Position numbers and translations under genes: made by a program
Source of the DNA: Chryseobacterium sp. GVT01B
GTDB lineage: Bacteria; Bacteroidota; Bacteroidia; Flavobacteriales; Weeksellaceae
Length of the DNA stretch: 64,000 nt
Reading direction: 5' to 3'
NCBI RefSeq assembly: GCF_019970045.1
Contig: NZ_JAHXYI010000004.1
Span: 248,001-312,000 of the forward strand
Part shown: one piece after another, positions 16,391 through 25,098 of the stretch
How positions within the stretch are numbered: position 1 is the first letter of the stretch
How the letters are laid out: the number at the start of each line of letters is the position of its first letter
The notes under the pieces: model-generated
What the model saw: only the letters and a program-made list of their open reading frames with translations
Database searches by the model: none
What the model was told of the DNA's origin: nothing

Positions 16391-17228
16391 AAGAAAGTTT
16401 ATTCCGGGAAGTGAATGGTTGTATCTGAAGATTTACACAGGAATTAAAACATCAGACAGTATTCTGGAGGAAGTTATACAACCTTTGCTCGATTATTTTA
16501 TGGAGAGTAATTATATTATGAAATGGTTTTTTATCCGCTATAATGACCCTAAACCACATTTGAGGTTAAGACTGAAATTGAATACTATAGAAAATTATAA
16601 CACAATTCTAGAAAAAATTAATTATAGTTTTCAACCTTATGTAGATAGTGGAGAAATTTCGCTTGTAGCGATTGAAACTTATATCAGGGAAATTGAAAGA
16701 TATGGACAAAATACAATAGAAGACGCAGAGACATTATTCCATCGAAATAGTGAATTTACTTTGCAATGTTTGCATTATGATGATGAAGAAAAAATCATAG
16801 TTAGTTTCTTTTATATTGATCAACTTTTAAACAAGTTAAACCTTTCATTTCAGAAAAAGTTAGACTGGATTAAGGATTCCAATGATGCTTTTAAAAAAGA
16901 ATTCAATGCTGACAAAAAACTCAACAGTCAATTGGATAAAAAATATAGGGGATTTAAACCAAAATTTCTTGATTTTCTTACTTCTGAAGATTTTTTAGAG
17001 GAAAGAAGTGCCGTTCTTTTCAATATTGAAAAATGTAGTTCAATATTGAAAAATATTCTTAATTATAATGAAGATCAAGTCTTAGAGATGTCTTTGCGAA
17101 CTTTCTTTCAAAGCATATTCCATATGAATATAAACAGGATGTTTGTATCTAATCAAAGGCTGTTTGAAATGGTGATTTATGATTATTTGTTGAGGTATTA
17201 TAAAATGGAAGCTTTTAAAAATTTGTAG
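16383..17228 (+). CDS. Lantibiotic dehydratase, elimination half (SpaB C-terminal type)
   Basis: A 281-residue protein of the thiopeptide-type/SpaB C-terminal family, which removes glutamate from glutamylated Ser/Thr to leave dehydroalanine or dehydrobutyrine. The opening WLYLKIYTGIKTSDSILEEV and WFFIRYNDPKPHLRLRLKL (about 55-73, basic active-site strand) are characteristic. It overlaps the preceding LanB half by 8 bases. It is the last gene of the operon. A terminator follows about 95 bases later. Together with the preceding protein it completes a split LanB. Confidence 0.9.
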   Translation: MTERKFIPGSEWLYLKIYTGIKTSDSILEEVIQPLLDYFMESNYIMKWFFIRYNDPKPHLRLRLKLNTIENYNTILEKINYSFQPYVDSGEISLVAIETYIREIERYGQNTIEDAETLFHRNSEFTLQCLHYDDEEKIIVSFFYIDQLLNKLNLSFQKKLDWIKDSNDAFKKEFNADKKLNSQLDKKYRGFKPKFLDFLTSEDFLEERSAVLFNIEKCSSILKNILNYNEDQVLEMSLRTFFQSIFHMNINRMFVSNQRLFEMVIYDYLLRYYKMEAFKNL

Positions 17229-17322
17229 AAATATTCGCCAAACGATTTAATTTGGGAGATAAGGAATAATAAGTTTAGCTGTTTTTAAACTGAAAGTTAT
17301 GAAGACTATAAATGAAAAAACA

Positions 17323-17352
17323 AAAAAACCTCTAAATAATTAGAGGTTTTTT
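17323..17352. terminator. Bidirectional terminator after the lanthipeptide operon
   Basis: AAAAAACCTCTA/TAGAGGTTTTTT with a 6-base loop. T-runs on both strands let it end the plus-strand operon and the minus-strand tRNA-Cys transcript. Confidence 0.85.
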
Positions 17353-17355
17353 CTG

Positions 17356-17426
17356 AGGTACCTAGCGGATTCGAACCGCTGTAGATGGTGTTGCAGACCA
17401 CTGCCTAGCCGCTCGGCCAAAGTACC
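17356..17426 (-). tRNA. tRNA-Cys (GCA)
   Basis: On the minus strand the 71-base sequence folds as a cloverleaf: acceptor GGTACTT pairs with AGGTACC, the D-loop region is GCCGAGCGGCTAGGC, the anticodon loop CTGCAAC carries GCA, and the T-arm is AGCGGTTCGAATCCGCT. CCA is not encoded. It lies 58 bases after the RDD gene on the same strand. Confidence 0.93.
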
Positions 17427-17484
17427 ATTTTTACCATTTTTGAGGTGTGCAAATATAGCAAAATTTCTTTATGAACAAAAGTTT

Positions 17485-17994
17485 TTAAGCAATTTCTTTC
17501 TTTCCAAGAGCCTCGATTTCGCTTTTTGCTTGAATTTCAGCCTGATAATTTTTGATGTTAATTACTCTTGTTTCACTCCATTTGTCATGCCAGCCGTTTT
17601 CTCCCAAAAAAGAAAGGCCATCAAAAGGAACAATTCTGGAAATATTGCGGATCAGATAATCATTGAAAGTAGGCTCAGTACCATCTATACAAATGACTTT
17701 ACATCCGGTAATATACTTGCCAACAGATCTTCCTTTTGTAAAATATTCTATAAGAAATGTGTACATAAAATAGATTAAAGAGGTTATCAGTATGTCCAGA
17801 AATCTATTTATTTCGGACATTTTATAAGCAAGATTAATGAAAAAATCATTATTGGTAAGATTGAATATTAAGGCAGCCACAAATCCAAAAGTAAGAAAGG
17901 TAAGAGTAATTACAAGTCTGTCAATAATAAAATTAGCAAGTCTTATCCCCTTTTGGGCTCTGTTTCTGTCTACAACGACTAAATATTTTCTCAT
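17485..17994 (-). CDS. RDD-family membrane protein
   Basis: A 169-residue protein with two to three hydrophobic segments (about 28-48 and 68-90). It has the family features RLANFIIDRLV near the N terminus and KGRSVGKYITGCKV at about 87-100. RDD proteins are small membrane proteins of poorly known function, sometimes linked to Na+/H+ antiport. The C terminus is a charged, helical tail. Upstream tRNA-Cys processing or co-transcription is possible since the tRNA follows on the same strand. No pathway is implied by the neighbours. Confidence 0.85.
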   Translation of the reverse strand: MRKYLVVVDRNRAQKGIRLANFIIDRLVITLTFLTFGFVAALIFNLTNNDFFINLAYKMSEINRFLDILITSLIYFMYTFLIEYFTKGRSVGKYITGCKVICIDGTEPTFNDYLIRNISRIVPFDGLSFLGENGWHDKWSETRVINIKNYQAEIQAKSEIEALGKKEIA

Positions 17995-18037
17995 GGTTGG
18001 TTATTAGTTTTTTTATGGTTAGTTTTTATTTGACATT

Positions 18038-19402
18038 TTAAAATCCGTTGACCAGTAATTTTAAAGAGGCATTGGTATCAATAACAGCGGTAATTCCTGT
18101 ACTGCTGAGTAGAATTTTACTAGGTTTCAGATTGAAAACTTTCCCGTTCATCTTTAAACCTTTATAGTATTCTTTATTAAAAGCTTCTTCAATACTTTTC
18201 CTTGATGTTTCTTCCAGTTCCTGGGTTGGAATACCATATTCCTCCTCAATCATTTTTACAATTTTCCCCTGAAACAGGAGAGAAGCTGTTTTCTGAAGAA
18301 TATTGGTCGTTTTCAGCTTAAATTTGGTCTCTGATAAAACAATTTTTCTTTTTGTATCATCATACACCGGAATCCCGGAAATAATTGCAGTACCTTTTAT
18401 ATAACCATCGGTCTGAGCTTCAATAACGACTCTGTTATCAACTCCATATACCCTGATGTCAGTTACTTTCACCTTAGAGTCACGGATATCAAACTCCTTA
18501 TTTAGAAATGTCTTTCTTGCCATGTTGCTTGCCTCCGTAAAAGGGATATTGGCTGTAGTCTGTAAAATAAACTTATCCGCAACAGTAGGAGTGGAGTTAA
18601 AGTTGGCAACAGTGGTTACAGGTGAAGAAGCTTCAGGTTTATTTCCTGTGAAAGTTTCGGAATAAATATCAACACCAAGCGTAGCATTGATCTGGTTTCC
18701 ATAAAATTTCAGAGGAGTAATATTGACTCCCACCGGGCTTACCTTCAGCCAGGTATTATATTCTTCAGAGATATTGAAAGGCTGCAGAAATGTGTTCCAG
18801 GCCATTAAGGCATATTGCTGGAAATTCAGCTGTGTAGCCATTTGTTGATCTATCGTCTTACAGAATTTCTCCTGTTGTTCCTTTAAGCTTTTTTCAACAA
18901 TGGAGGTAATAGGAATCTGGATTCTTCCATAATCAAGTACCGGTTTACTTACCCATCTGAAACCGTTCGGGCGGGTATTGGTGGTAATGGTCCAGTTATT
19001 TTTAAAAGTAACGGTTGTATTGAATGACATTACCGTTTCAAAAGTGGTATTCTGATAAGTATATACTCCCAGAGTTCCGATTCCTTTTTCTGCCCATATT
19101 TTTAATGGAACTTCAATCAGTAAATTCTGGCTGGTTCCACCTACAAGACGAATAGGTCTGGTTTTCCATACTTTCACTTTAAACTGATCATTATTATTGT
19201 CAGTATAAGAGTCATCCTGGTAAACAAGGTCTTTCACAGAAGCATTGATCATATTGCTCAGTTCGGAAAGAGGAATCGTCACAGGCATTGTAATACTGGA
19301 CTTTATCTTTGGAAAATTATAAGCGGCCAGTTGATTATCAACACCGGTCTGACCAAAAATGCTGATACCTGCTAATAAAAATAATATTTTAACGAATTTC
19401 AA
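18038..19402 (-). CDS. DUF4403-family exported protein
   Basis: A 454-residue protein with a signal peptide (about 1-17, ending GISIFGQ). Family features are VTIPLSELSNMINASVKDL (about 42-60), the central KPVLDYGRIQIPITSIVEKS (about 153-172) and repeated beta-strand/helix units that recall lipid-binding tubular (SMP/BPI-like) folds. DUF4403 proteins are envelope proteins of unknown function common in Bacteroidota and Proteobacteria. It stands between the RDD gene and the thr operon without an obvious functional link. Confidence 0.85.
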   Translation of the reverse strand: MKFVKILFLLAGISIFGQTGVDNQLAAYNFPKIKSSITMPVTIPLSELSNMINASVKDLVYQDDSYTDNNNDQFKVKVWKTRPIRLVGGTSQNLLIEVPLKIWAEKGIGTLGVYTYQNTTFETVMSFNTTVTFKNNWTITTNTRPNGFRWVSKPVLDYGRIQIPITSIVEKSLKEQQEKFCKTIDQQMATQLNFQQYALMAWNTFLQPFNISEEYNTWLKVSPVGVNITPLKFYGNQINATLGVDIYSETFTGNKPEASSPVTTVANFNSTPTVADKFILQTTANIPFTEASNMARKTFLNKEFDIRDSKVKVTDIRVYGVDNRVVIEAQTDGYIKGTAIISGIPVYDDTKRKIVLSETKFKLKTTNILQKTASLLFQGKIVKMIEEEYGIPTQELEETSRKSIEEAFNKEYYKGLKMNGKVFNLKPSKILLSSTGITAVIDTNASLKLLVNGF

Positions 19403-19438
19403 TGTGTATGTTTTTTTTAATGAACGAAAATAAGAATT

Positions 19439-19807
19439 TTAATTTTCCGGCTTAAAGCTTTTTTCAAGCTCAATGCTGGCACCTGTCATTTCTCCCTGCA
19501 TAGGCGGAGCTGTTTTTGTGATTTTTAATTTAATATAATCAATCTGTGGAAAGCTGTTGTGAATAGTTGAGATTATTCTTCCGGCTACATGTTCCAGTAA
19601 TTTGGATTTTATTTTCATTTCCTTGTGAAGAATATCGTTGATATCTGCATAGCTTATGGTGTCATGCAAATCGTCGGATTCTGCTGCTTTCCACAGATCG
19701 GTATGAAGTTCTACATTCAGAATATAATACGTCCCGATAATATTTTCCTCAGGAAGTACGCCATGGTACGCATATATTCTTACATCTTCAAGATATATTT
19801 TGCTCAT
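19439..19807 (-). CDS. folB: Dihydroneopterin aldolase
   Basis: A 122-residue enzyme of folate synthesis that converts dihydroneopterin to 6-hydroxymethyl-dihydropterin and glycolaldehyde. It shows IYLEDVRIYAYHGVLPEE at the N terminus (catalytic Glu/Tyr region), DTISYADI at about 46-53 and LLEHVAGRI at about 70-78, followed by ITKTAPPMQG. Length is normal. It follows thrC by 4 bases, so it is the last gene of the thr operon. This pairing of folate and threonine genes has no metabolic explanation I can see. Confidence 0.95.
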   Translation of the reverse strand: MSKIYLEDVRIYAYHGVLPEENIIGTYYILNVELHTDLWKAAESDDLHDTISYADINDILHKEMKIKSKLLEHVAGRIISTIHNSFPQIDYIKLKITKTAPPMQGEMTGASIELEKSFKPEN

Positions 19808-19811
19808 TGCC

Positions 19812-21116
19812 TCATATTTTATGAAGCAAAAATCGTCTTAATTCTTCAAAGTCTGAATTTATTTCTACAGTTTTTTTCTCCTTTTTCATCAGTTCGTTCA
19901 ATGAATCCGGAATTTCAATCTGGGTATGGATCGCTATTTCTACCGCATCAGGGAATTTTACTGGATGTGCAGTACCCAGAATAAATCCTTTTTGCTCAGG
20001 ATTTTCCTGCAGATACTCTTCCATTGCAGCAAAGGCTACGGCACTGTGAGGTTCCAGAATATAGCGGTATTTCTCATAAACTTTTGTGATCATATTCATT
20101 GTTTTATCATCATCAATAGAATATGAAGATATTTTATTTTTTAAAGCACCAAACTGATGCCCGAAAAGCTCTAAAATCCTTACGAAATTACTCGGATCTC
20201 CAACATCCATGGCATTGGATAGGGTAGCAACTGCGCTTTGTGGCTTATAATTCTGAGTTTTAAAATAATCAGGAACTACCTGATTAGCATTACAGGCTGC
20301 AATAAAATGACTGGCGGGCAAACCTCTGAAATGAGTCAGAAGTCCGGCGCAGATATTTCCGAAATTTCCACTCGGAACACAGATTATGGGTTCTTCTTTA
20401 TGATGTTCAATCCATTGTTTTAAGGCTATTAAATAGTAAATCTGCTGGGGAAGCCATCTCGCAACATTAATAGAATTGGCTGAGGTCAAAAATAACTGAC
20501 TGTTGATTTCTTCATCAGAAAAAGCCTGTTTTACGAGATTCTGGCAGTCATCAAAACTACCATTTACTTCTAATGCTGAGATATTTTCACCTAATGCTGT
20601 CAACTGTTTCTCCTGAACCGGACTTACTCTGTTTTTAGGGTATAGAATTACTACATTAATTTGTGGGATTTTATAGAATCCATGGGCAACAGCACCTCCG
20701 GTATCCCCGGAAGTAGCTACAAGAACAGTGACTTTTTTCTGCTGATCTTTCAAAAAATAAGACAGGCAGCGGCTCATAAATCTCGCACCGATATCTTTAA
20801 AGGCAAGAGTAGGACCATGAAACAATTCCAAAATAGAGATCTGCTCAGTGATCTTTACCAGAGGAATTTCAAAACTAACGGTTTCGGTTACAATTTCTTT
20901 TAGAATTTCTGAGGGGATTTCATCTCCCACAAAATCTTTCATGCATCTGTACGCAATTTCTTCATTAGAATACTGATGAAGGGTTTGGATAAATTCTTTA
21001 TCAAACTGTGGAATATCTTCAGGGAAAAACAATCCTTTTTCTTTCCCTTGACCTTTTATTGTTGCTTCTCTGAAATCAATTTTTTCAAGATGATCTTTTA
21101 AGTTATAATATTTCAT
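19812..21116 (-). CDS. thrC: Threonine synthase
   Basis: A 434-residue PLP enzyme making threonine from O-phosphohomoserine. It has the PLP lysine in LAFKDIGARFM (about 103-113), VATSGDTGGAVAHGF (about 132-146) for phosphate binding, and CVPSGNFGNICAG (about 246-258). The N-terminal extension is of the short bacterial type. It lies 15 bases after thrB. It is expected to be under control of the thr leader at 24609-24710. Confidence 0.96.
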   Translation of the reverse strand: MKYYNLKDHLEKIDFREATIKGQGKEKGLFFPEDIPQFDKEFIQTLHQYSNEEIAYRCMKDFVGDEIPSEILKEIVTETVSFEIPLVKITEQISILELFHGPTLAFKDIGARFMSRCLSYFLKDQQKKVTVLVATSGDTGGAVAHGFYKIPQINVVILYPKNRVSPVQEKQLTALGENISALEVNGSFDDCQNLVKQAFSDEEINSQLFLTSANSINVARWLPQQIYYLIALKQWIEHHKEEPIICVPSGNFGNICAGLLTHFRGLPASHFIAACNANQVVPDYFKTQNYKPQSAVATLSNAMDVGDPSNFVRILELFGHQFGALKNKISSYSIDDDKTMNMITKVYEKYRYILEPHSAVAFAAMEEYLQENPEQKGFILGTAHPVKFPDAVEIAIHTQIEIPDSLNELMKKEKKTVEINSDFEELRRFLLHKI

Positions 21117-21131
21117 TTCTGTTTTTTAGGG

Positions 21132-22058
21132 TTAATTTTCTTCAACAATTTGGATACCTGCCGGATTTATTTTTGAGACATATACAGGACTTTCAATTTC
21201 AATCTCATCATAGACTGATTTCATCATCTGAGCAATTTTTTCTGCCGTTTCTTTTTGTTCGGAAAGCATAAAAATAGAAGGTCCTGATCCGGAAATTCCT
21301 CCTCCCAGAGCTCCCAACTGCAAACTTTTGGTTTTAATTTCGTCAAATTTTGGAATCAGAATACTGCGTATTGGTTCTATAATGACATCATTAAGACTTC
21401 TGCCAATCAACGGGAAATCATTTTTCTGAATTCCTGCTACCAGACCTGCTATATTTCCCCATTGCTCTACTGCACTTTTCAATGTGATATTTTTCTTTAA
21501 AATCTGTCTTGCATCTGAAGTTTTCACTTCCACCTGCGGATGTACAGCAGTTACAAATAAATCAGGACTGTTCAGCGGAATGATATCAATGGGATTGGTG
21601 GATTTTACCAGGGTAATTCCTCCATAGATACAAGGAGCAATATTATCTGCATGTCGTACTCCTGAAGCCAGTTCTTCTCCGAACATGGCAAAATAAACCA
21701 TTTCCTCTTTTGATAATTTATTTCCCAATAATATATTGGCTCCAAAGGCGGCTCCGGCGGCACTTGCCGCACTGGAGCCGAGCCCGCTTCCAGGTTTTAT
21801 ATGTTTATGAATAATCACTTCAAAACCGTTTTTCAGATTAAAATATTCCTGAATTTTTAATAAGACTATTCCGGCAACATTTTCGGAAGGTTCTTCAGGG
21901 AGCCCAAAAGAATCAGTATGTTTAATACTTATTTCAGAGGTTTCCAGTAATCTGAATTCCATTTCATCATAAGGATCATGCACTGCCATGCCCAGAATAT
22001 CAAATCCGCAAACCAGATTGGCAACAGTAGCGGGGACTTTTAATTTTACTTTTTTCAT
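21132..22058 (-). CDS. thrB: Homoserine kinase
   Basis: A 308-residue GHMP kinase that phosphorylates homoserine. I start at the ATG at 22056-22058 (MKKVKLKVPATVANLVCGFD), which leaves a 10-base gap after thrA. The open frame extends 12 codons further but overlaps thrA. The ATP-binding motif PGSGLGSSAASAAGA is at about 85-99 and the C-terminal GHMP motif GALGGGISGSGPSIFML at about 249-265. Normal length. Confidence 0.95.
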   Translation of the reverse strand: MKKVKLKVPATVANLVCGFDILGMAVHDPYDEMEFRLLETSEISIKHTDSFGLPEEPSENVAGIVLLKIQEYFNLKNGFEVIIHKHIKPGSGLGSSAASAAGAAFGANILLGNKLSKEEMVYFAMFGEELASGVRHADNIAPCIYGGITLVKSTNPIDIIPLNSPDLFVTAVHPQVEVKTSDARQILKKNITLKSAVEQWGNIAGLVAGIQKNDFPLIGRSLNDVIIEPIRSILIPKFDEIKTKSLQLGALGGGISGSGPSIFMLSEQKETAEKIAQMMKSVYDEIEIESPVYVSKINPAGIQIVEEN

Positions 22059-22068
22059 AACTGTATTT

Positions 22069-24519
22069 TTAAATAGAACGGATAATATCTGCAAAAACTC
22101 CGCTTGCTGTTACATCAGCTCCAGCCCCGGCTCCTTTTACAACCAAAGGCTGTTCGGAATATCTGAGGGTTTTGAAGATGACAATATTGTCTTTGCCATA
22201 AAGATGAAAAAGATCACTGTCCGGAGCGATATGCTGTAAACCTACTTTTGCTTTTCCATCTTCAAATTCTGCGACGTATTTTAATATTTTGCCCTCATTT
22301 TTTGCTTTATTTAATAAGTTTTTAAAGTGGTCTTCATATGCTGTAAGCTTTTCATAAAAGTCGTCAACGTTTCCATGCATACATTCTTCAGGAAGGAAAC
22401 CTATATTCTCAATTTCTTCAAACTGAAGCGGATATCCGGCTTCTCTTGCCAGAATTAAAATTTTTCTTGCCACATCAGTTCCCGACAAATCGAGTCTTGG
22501 ATCCGGTTCTGTATAACCTTCCTGCTGAGCCTGAGCCACTACTTCAGAAAAAGTTCTGCTTCCGTCATACTCATTAAATACAAAATTCAACGTTCCACTC
22601 AATACTGCCTGAATAGACTGAATTTGGTCTCCACTTTTGATGAGGTCATTAATGGTTCCTATTACCGGAAGTCCTGCTCCAACGTTGGTTTCAAAATAAA
22701 AATTACAGCTATGGTTTCGTGCTGTATTTTTTAATGTTTTATACTTTTTGAAATCCGAAGAAGCCGCAATTTTATTACAGGCCACGATGTTCACGCTTCT
22801 TTTTAATAAGCTTTCATACACTTCGGGAATGTCAGCACTTGCCGTTACATCAACGAAAACCGAGTTTCTAAGGTTTCTGCGGATAATTTCATCGGCAAAT
22901 TCCCGGGCGGAAGCTTTTTCTCCCTGCTGATCCCAGATAAGATAGTCTTCCTTTGCTATTCCTTTGTCTGAAAATAACATATATCGGCTGTTGGAAATTC
23001 CTGCAATTCTCAGGTTGATCAAAAAGTTTTCTCTTAAATAAGCATTCTGGTCATAGATCTGCTGAATCAATTTTGAACCTACATTTCCTGTTCCGCAGAT
23101 ATAAAGATGGATTTGCTTAATTTCAGTTTCAAAAAATTCTTCATGAAGTACATTTACTGCTTTTTTGCTGTCTTTTTCTGAAATTACGATACTGATATTT
23201 CTTTCTGAAGATCCCTGAGCAATAGCTCTTATATTGATCCCGTTGTTTCCCAGACATCCGAACATTTTTGCGCTTACGCCGCTTCTGCTTTTCATACTTT
23301 CTCCAACCAAGGCTACAATGGAAAGTCCGGTTTCAATGTTTACGGCGTACACTCTCTTCAGATTGATATCATCTGCAAAAGAAGAATTGATTGCATACTC
23401 GGCACGTAACGCTTCTTTTTCTTCAATTGCAATCGTGATAGAATGTTCCGAAGACCCTTGTGTAATAAGGATTACATTGATTTTTTCATGACTTAAACAC
23501 TGGAATAGTTTTGCTGAAATACCAGGAATTCCTACCATCCCGCTGCCTTCCAGCGTGAGTAATGCAATATTGTTCATGTTTGAAATTCCTACGGCAATTT
23601 GCTTTTCATTGTTTAAAGATTTCAATTGGTGAGAAATCAAAGTTCCTTGTGCATCCGGATCAAAAGTATTCTTGATGATTAAGTTTATGTTTTTTTCCAT
23701 GACAGGCTGGATGGAAGGCGGGTAAAGCACTTTTGCCCCGAAATGGGATAGTTCCATCGCTTCATGATAAGATATTTCTGAAATAGGTTTTGCATTGGAA
23801 GCCAAACGGGGGTCAGCGGTCATCATTCCGCTTACATCGGTCCAGATCTGAAGTTCTTCTGCATGAATAGAAGCAGCCATAATGGAAGCTGTGTAATCAG
23901 AACCACCTCTTCCTAATGTTGTAGCATTGTTTTTTTCATCATGGGCTATAAAACCAGGACCTACGATAATACGATTGTTATTTTCATTCAGAAAACTGAT
24001 AATATTATTTTCTGTGCATTGAAAATCTACTTTTGCATTGGTGAAATTACTGTCTGTTCTGATGAGGTCCGCAGAATTCATCCATAGGCAGTCTAATCCT
24101 TCATGCTGAAGTCTTGCTGCTATAATTTTTGAGGACAGAAATTCTCCATAAGAGGCAATTTTATCTTTGATTCTGTTGGTAAGTTCACCAAGAACTGCAA
24201 TTCCGTTGTAAAGGTCTTCAAGATCATTAAAATGTTTCTTAACAAAACTCAGCCATGAACTTTGTTCTGTGATAGGGAAAAGATCTTTGACCAGACTGAT
24301 ATGTTTTTCTTCAAGATTCTGAACTATTTGAATATAATTTTCATCTTTTACAGAAGCCAGTTCTGCTGCTCTGATCAGTTGGTCAGTAACGCCATGAAGT
24401 GCTGATACAATAACAACTATTTTGTTTTTTAAAGATTCATCTTTTATTATTTTTTCCACCAGAAGGATATTCTGAGAATGGGCGACCGAAGTTCCGCCGA
24501 ATTTTAAAACTTTCATCAA
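22069..24519 (-). CDS. thrA: Bifunctional aspartokinase / homoserine dehydrogenase
   Basis: An 816-residue enzyme catalysing the first and third steps of threonine synthesis. The kinase domain opens with KVLKFGGTSVAHSQ and contains GRGGSDYTAS (about 208-217). Two ACT regulatory domains follow (about 310-460, with GSGMVGIPG and QGSSEHSI/QGSSERNI), typical sites of threonine feedback. The dehydrogenase domain starts with IYICGTGNVGSKL-type Rossmann sequence (about 467) and has SGTLNFVFNEYDG and EPDPRLDLSGTDVARK later. Two ATGs sit at the start (24517-24519 and 24514-24516), and I keep the first. It is preceded by an attenuator. Confidence 0.96.
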   Translation of the reverse strand: MMKVLKFGGTSVAHSQNILLVEKIIKDESLKNKIVVIVSALHGVTDQLIRAAELASVKDENYIQIVQNLEEKHISLVKDLFPITEQSSWLSFVKKHFNDLEDLYNGIAVLGELTNRIKDKIASYGEFLSSKIIAARLQHEGLDCLWMNSADLIRTDSNFTNAKVDFQCTENNIISFLNENNNRIIVGPGFIAHDEKNNATTLGRGGSDYTASIMAASIHAEELQIWTDVSGMMTADPRLASNAKPISEISYHEAMELSHFGAKVLYPPSIQPVMEKNINLIIKNTFDPDAQGTLISHQLKSLNNEKQIAVGISNMNNIALLTLEGSGMVGIPGISAKLFQCLSHEKINVILITQGSSEHSITIAIEEKEALRAEYAINSSFADDINLKRVYAVNIETGLSIVALVGESMKSRSGVSAKMFGCLGNNGINIRAIAQGSSERNISIVISEKDSKKAVNVLHEEFFETEIKQIHLYICGTGNVGSKLIQQIYDQNAYLRENFLINLRIAGISNSRYMLFSDKGIAKEDYLIWDQQGEKASAREFADEIIRRNLRNSVFVDVTASADIPEVYESLLKRSVNIVACNKIAASSDFKKYKTLKNTARNHSCNFYFETNVGAGLPVIGTINDLIKSGDQIQSIQAVLSGTLNFVFNEYDGSRTFSEVVAQAQQEGYTEPDPRLDLSGTDVARKILILAREAGYPLQFEEIENIGFLPEECMHGNVDDFYEKLTAYEDHFKNLLNKAKNEGKILKYVAEFEDGKAKVGLQHIAPDSDLFHLYGKDNIVIFKTLRYSEQPLVVKGAGAGADVTASGVFADIIRSI

Positions 24520-24552
24520 TTATTTATTTGAGGTTGGATATAACGAAGTGAC

Positions 24553-24618
24553 TACTCTTTAGAAAAAAGAGTACGGGTACCGGAAATAATATGTGAAAAT
24601 TTACCCCGTTATGGGGTA
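24553..24618 (-). promoter_or_regulatory. Threonine attenuator: alternative hairpins before thrA
   Basis: On the minus strand, TACCCC-ATAAC-GGGGTA (24602-24618) forms one hairpin whose loop holds the leader-peptide stop. The same GGGGTA arm can instead pair with TACCCGT (24573-24579), which is followed by ACTCTTTTTTCT, a terminator-like tract. The two structures exclude each other. A third hairpin TACTCTT/AAGAGTA spans 24553-24573. The reading: ribosomes stalled at Thr codons leave the first hairpin free and spare transcription; ribosomes reaching the stop cover TACCCC and allow termination. Confidence 0.65.
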
Positions 24619-24710
24619 GTTGTTGTAGTTGTGAATGTAGAAACAGAAGATATGCCTGAAATAAGTGATTTCAGGGCAGAAATATCAGATATGTTTCTTA
24701 ATAAATTCAT
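24609..24710 (-). CDS. thrL: Threonine operon leader peptide
   Basis: A 33-residue open frame whose C terminus is STFTTTTTTP, with six consecutive Thr codons (ACA ACT ACA ACA ACT ACC) after an earlier one, and four Ile codons earlier on. Its ATG lies just 10 bases after a perfect -7 box, so it would be at the very 5' end of the thr mRNA. The stop lies in the loop of a hairpin that competes with a terminator. Such codon bias before thrA is the hallmark of a transcription-attenuation leader peptide, as in E. coli thrL. No homology to the E. coli peptide is claimed beyond the Thr run. Confidence 0.8.
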   Translation of the reverse strand: MNLLRNISDISALKSLISGISSVSTFTTTTTTP

Positions 24711-24720
24711 TATAACAGGA

Positions 24721-24750
24721 CAAATGTACAACTTATTTTGAAATAGCCAA
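24721..24750 (-). promoter_or_regulatory. Promoter of the thr operon
   Basis: The minus strand reads TTG (24748-24750), 19 bases, then TACATTTG (24721-24728), an ideal Bacteroidota promoter. Transcription should start about 4-7 bases before the leader-peptide ATG. Confidence 0.8.
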
Positions 24751-24793
24751 GTTTTTAACATAATAAAATATATTTCCTTTTTTGGAGATATAC

Positions 24794-24824
24794 TTGGTGT
24801 AATTAATTAAAAATGTTACATTTA
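24794..24824 (+). promoter_or_regulatory. Probable promoter of the Cys-rich peptide array
   Basis: TTG (24794-24796), 20 bases, then TACATTTA (24817-24824), one mismatch to TAnnTTTG. It is divergent from the thr promoter and 27 bases before the first peptide ATG. Confidence 0.45.
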
Positions 24825-24850
24825 TAACATTAACTAATAACAAGATACAC

Positions 24851-25042
24851 ATGAAAAATCTAAAGAAAATCAATCGAAATGATTTAAAATCAGTCAACGG
24901 TGGAATAGGCCCTTGTACTGCAAACTGTCCTGTCGGACCTTACGGACCAGGTGAACCGAGATCATGTGCTGATTATTACGCTTTACCGGAATGCTGTAAA
25001 GGAAGAGTACTGGTAAGCTTTGAATGCTTTGGTCCTTTTTAA
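24851..25042 (+). CDS. Cys-rich GG-leader peptide 1
   Basis: A 63-residue peptide with leader MKNLKKINRNDLKSVNGG (1-18), ending in the double Gly that C39-type peptidase exporters cut after. The mature part of about 45 residues starts GIGPCTANCP and has six Cys plus the shared tail RVLVSFEC. The leader is the 'bacteriocin-like' type common in Chryseobacterium. It shares the pattern C-x2/3-C-P ... C-x2-Y ... VLVS-x2-C with peptides 4 and 5. Function unknown: an antimicrobial or signalling peptide held by disulfides is plausible. No exporter or immunity gene is adjacent. Confidence 0.8.
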   Translation: MKNLKKINRNDLKSVNGGIGPCTANCPVGPYGPGEPRSCADYYALPECCKGRVLVSFECFGPF

Positions 25043-25098
25043 TCTTCAATAACAAAATGTTTGTTGTTTTTTATTACTAAATACTAAATTATTACAAT

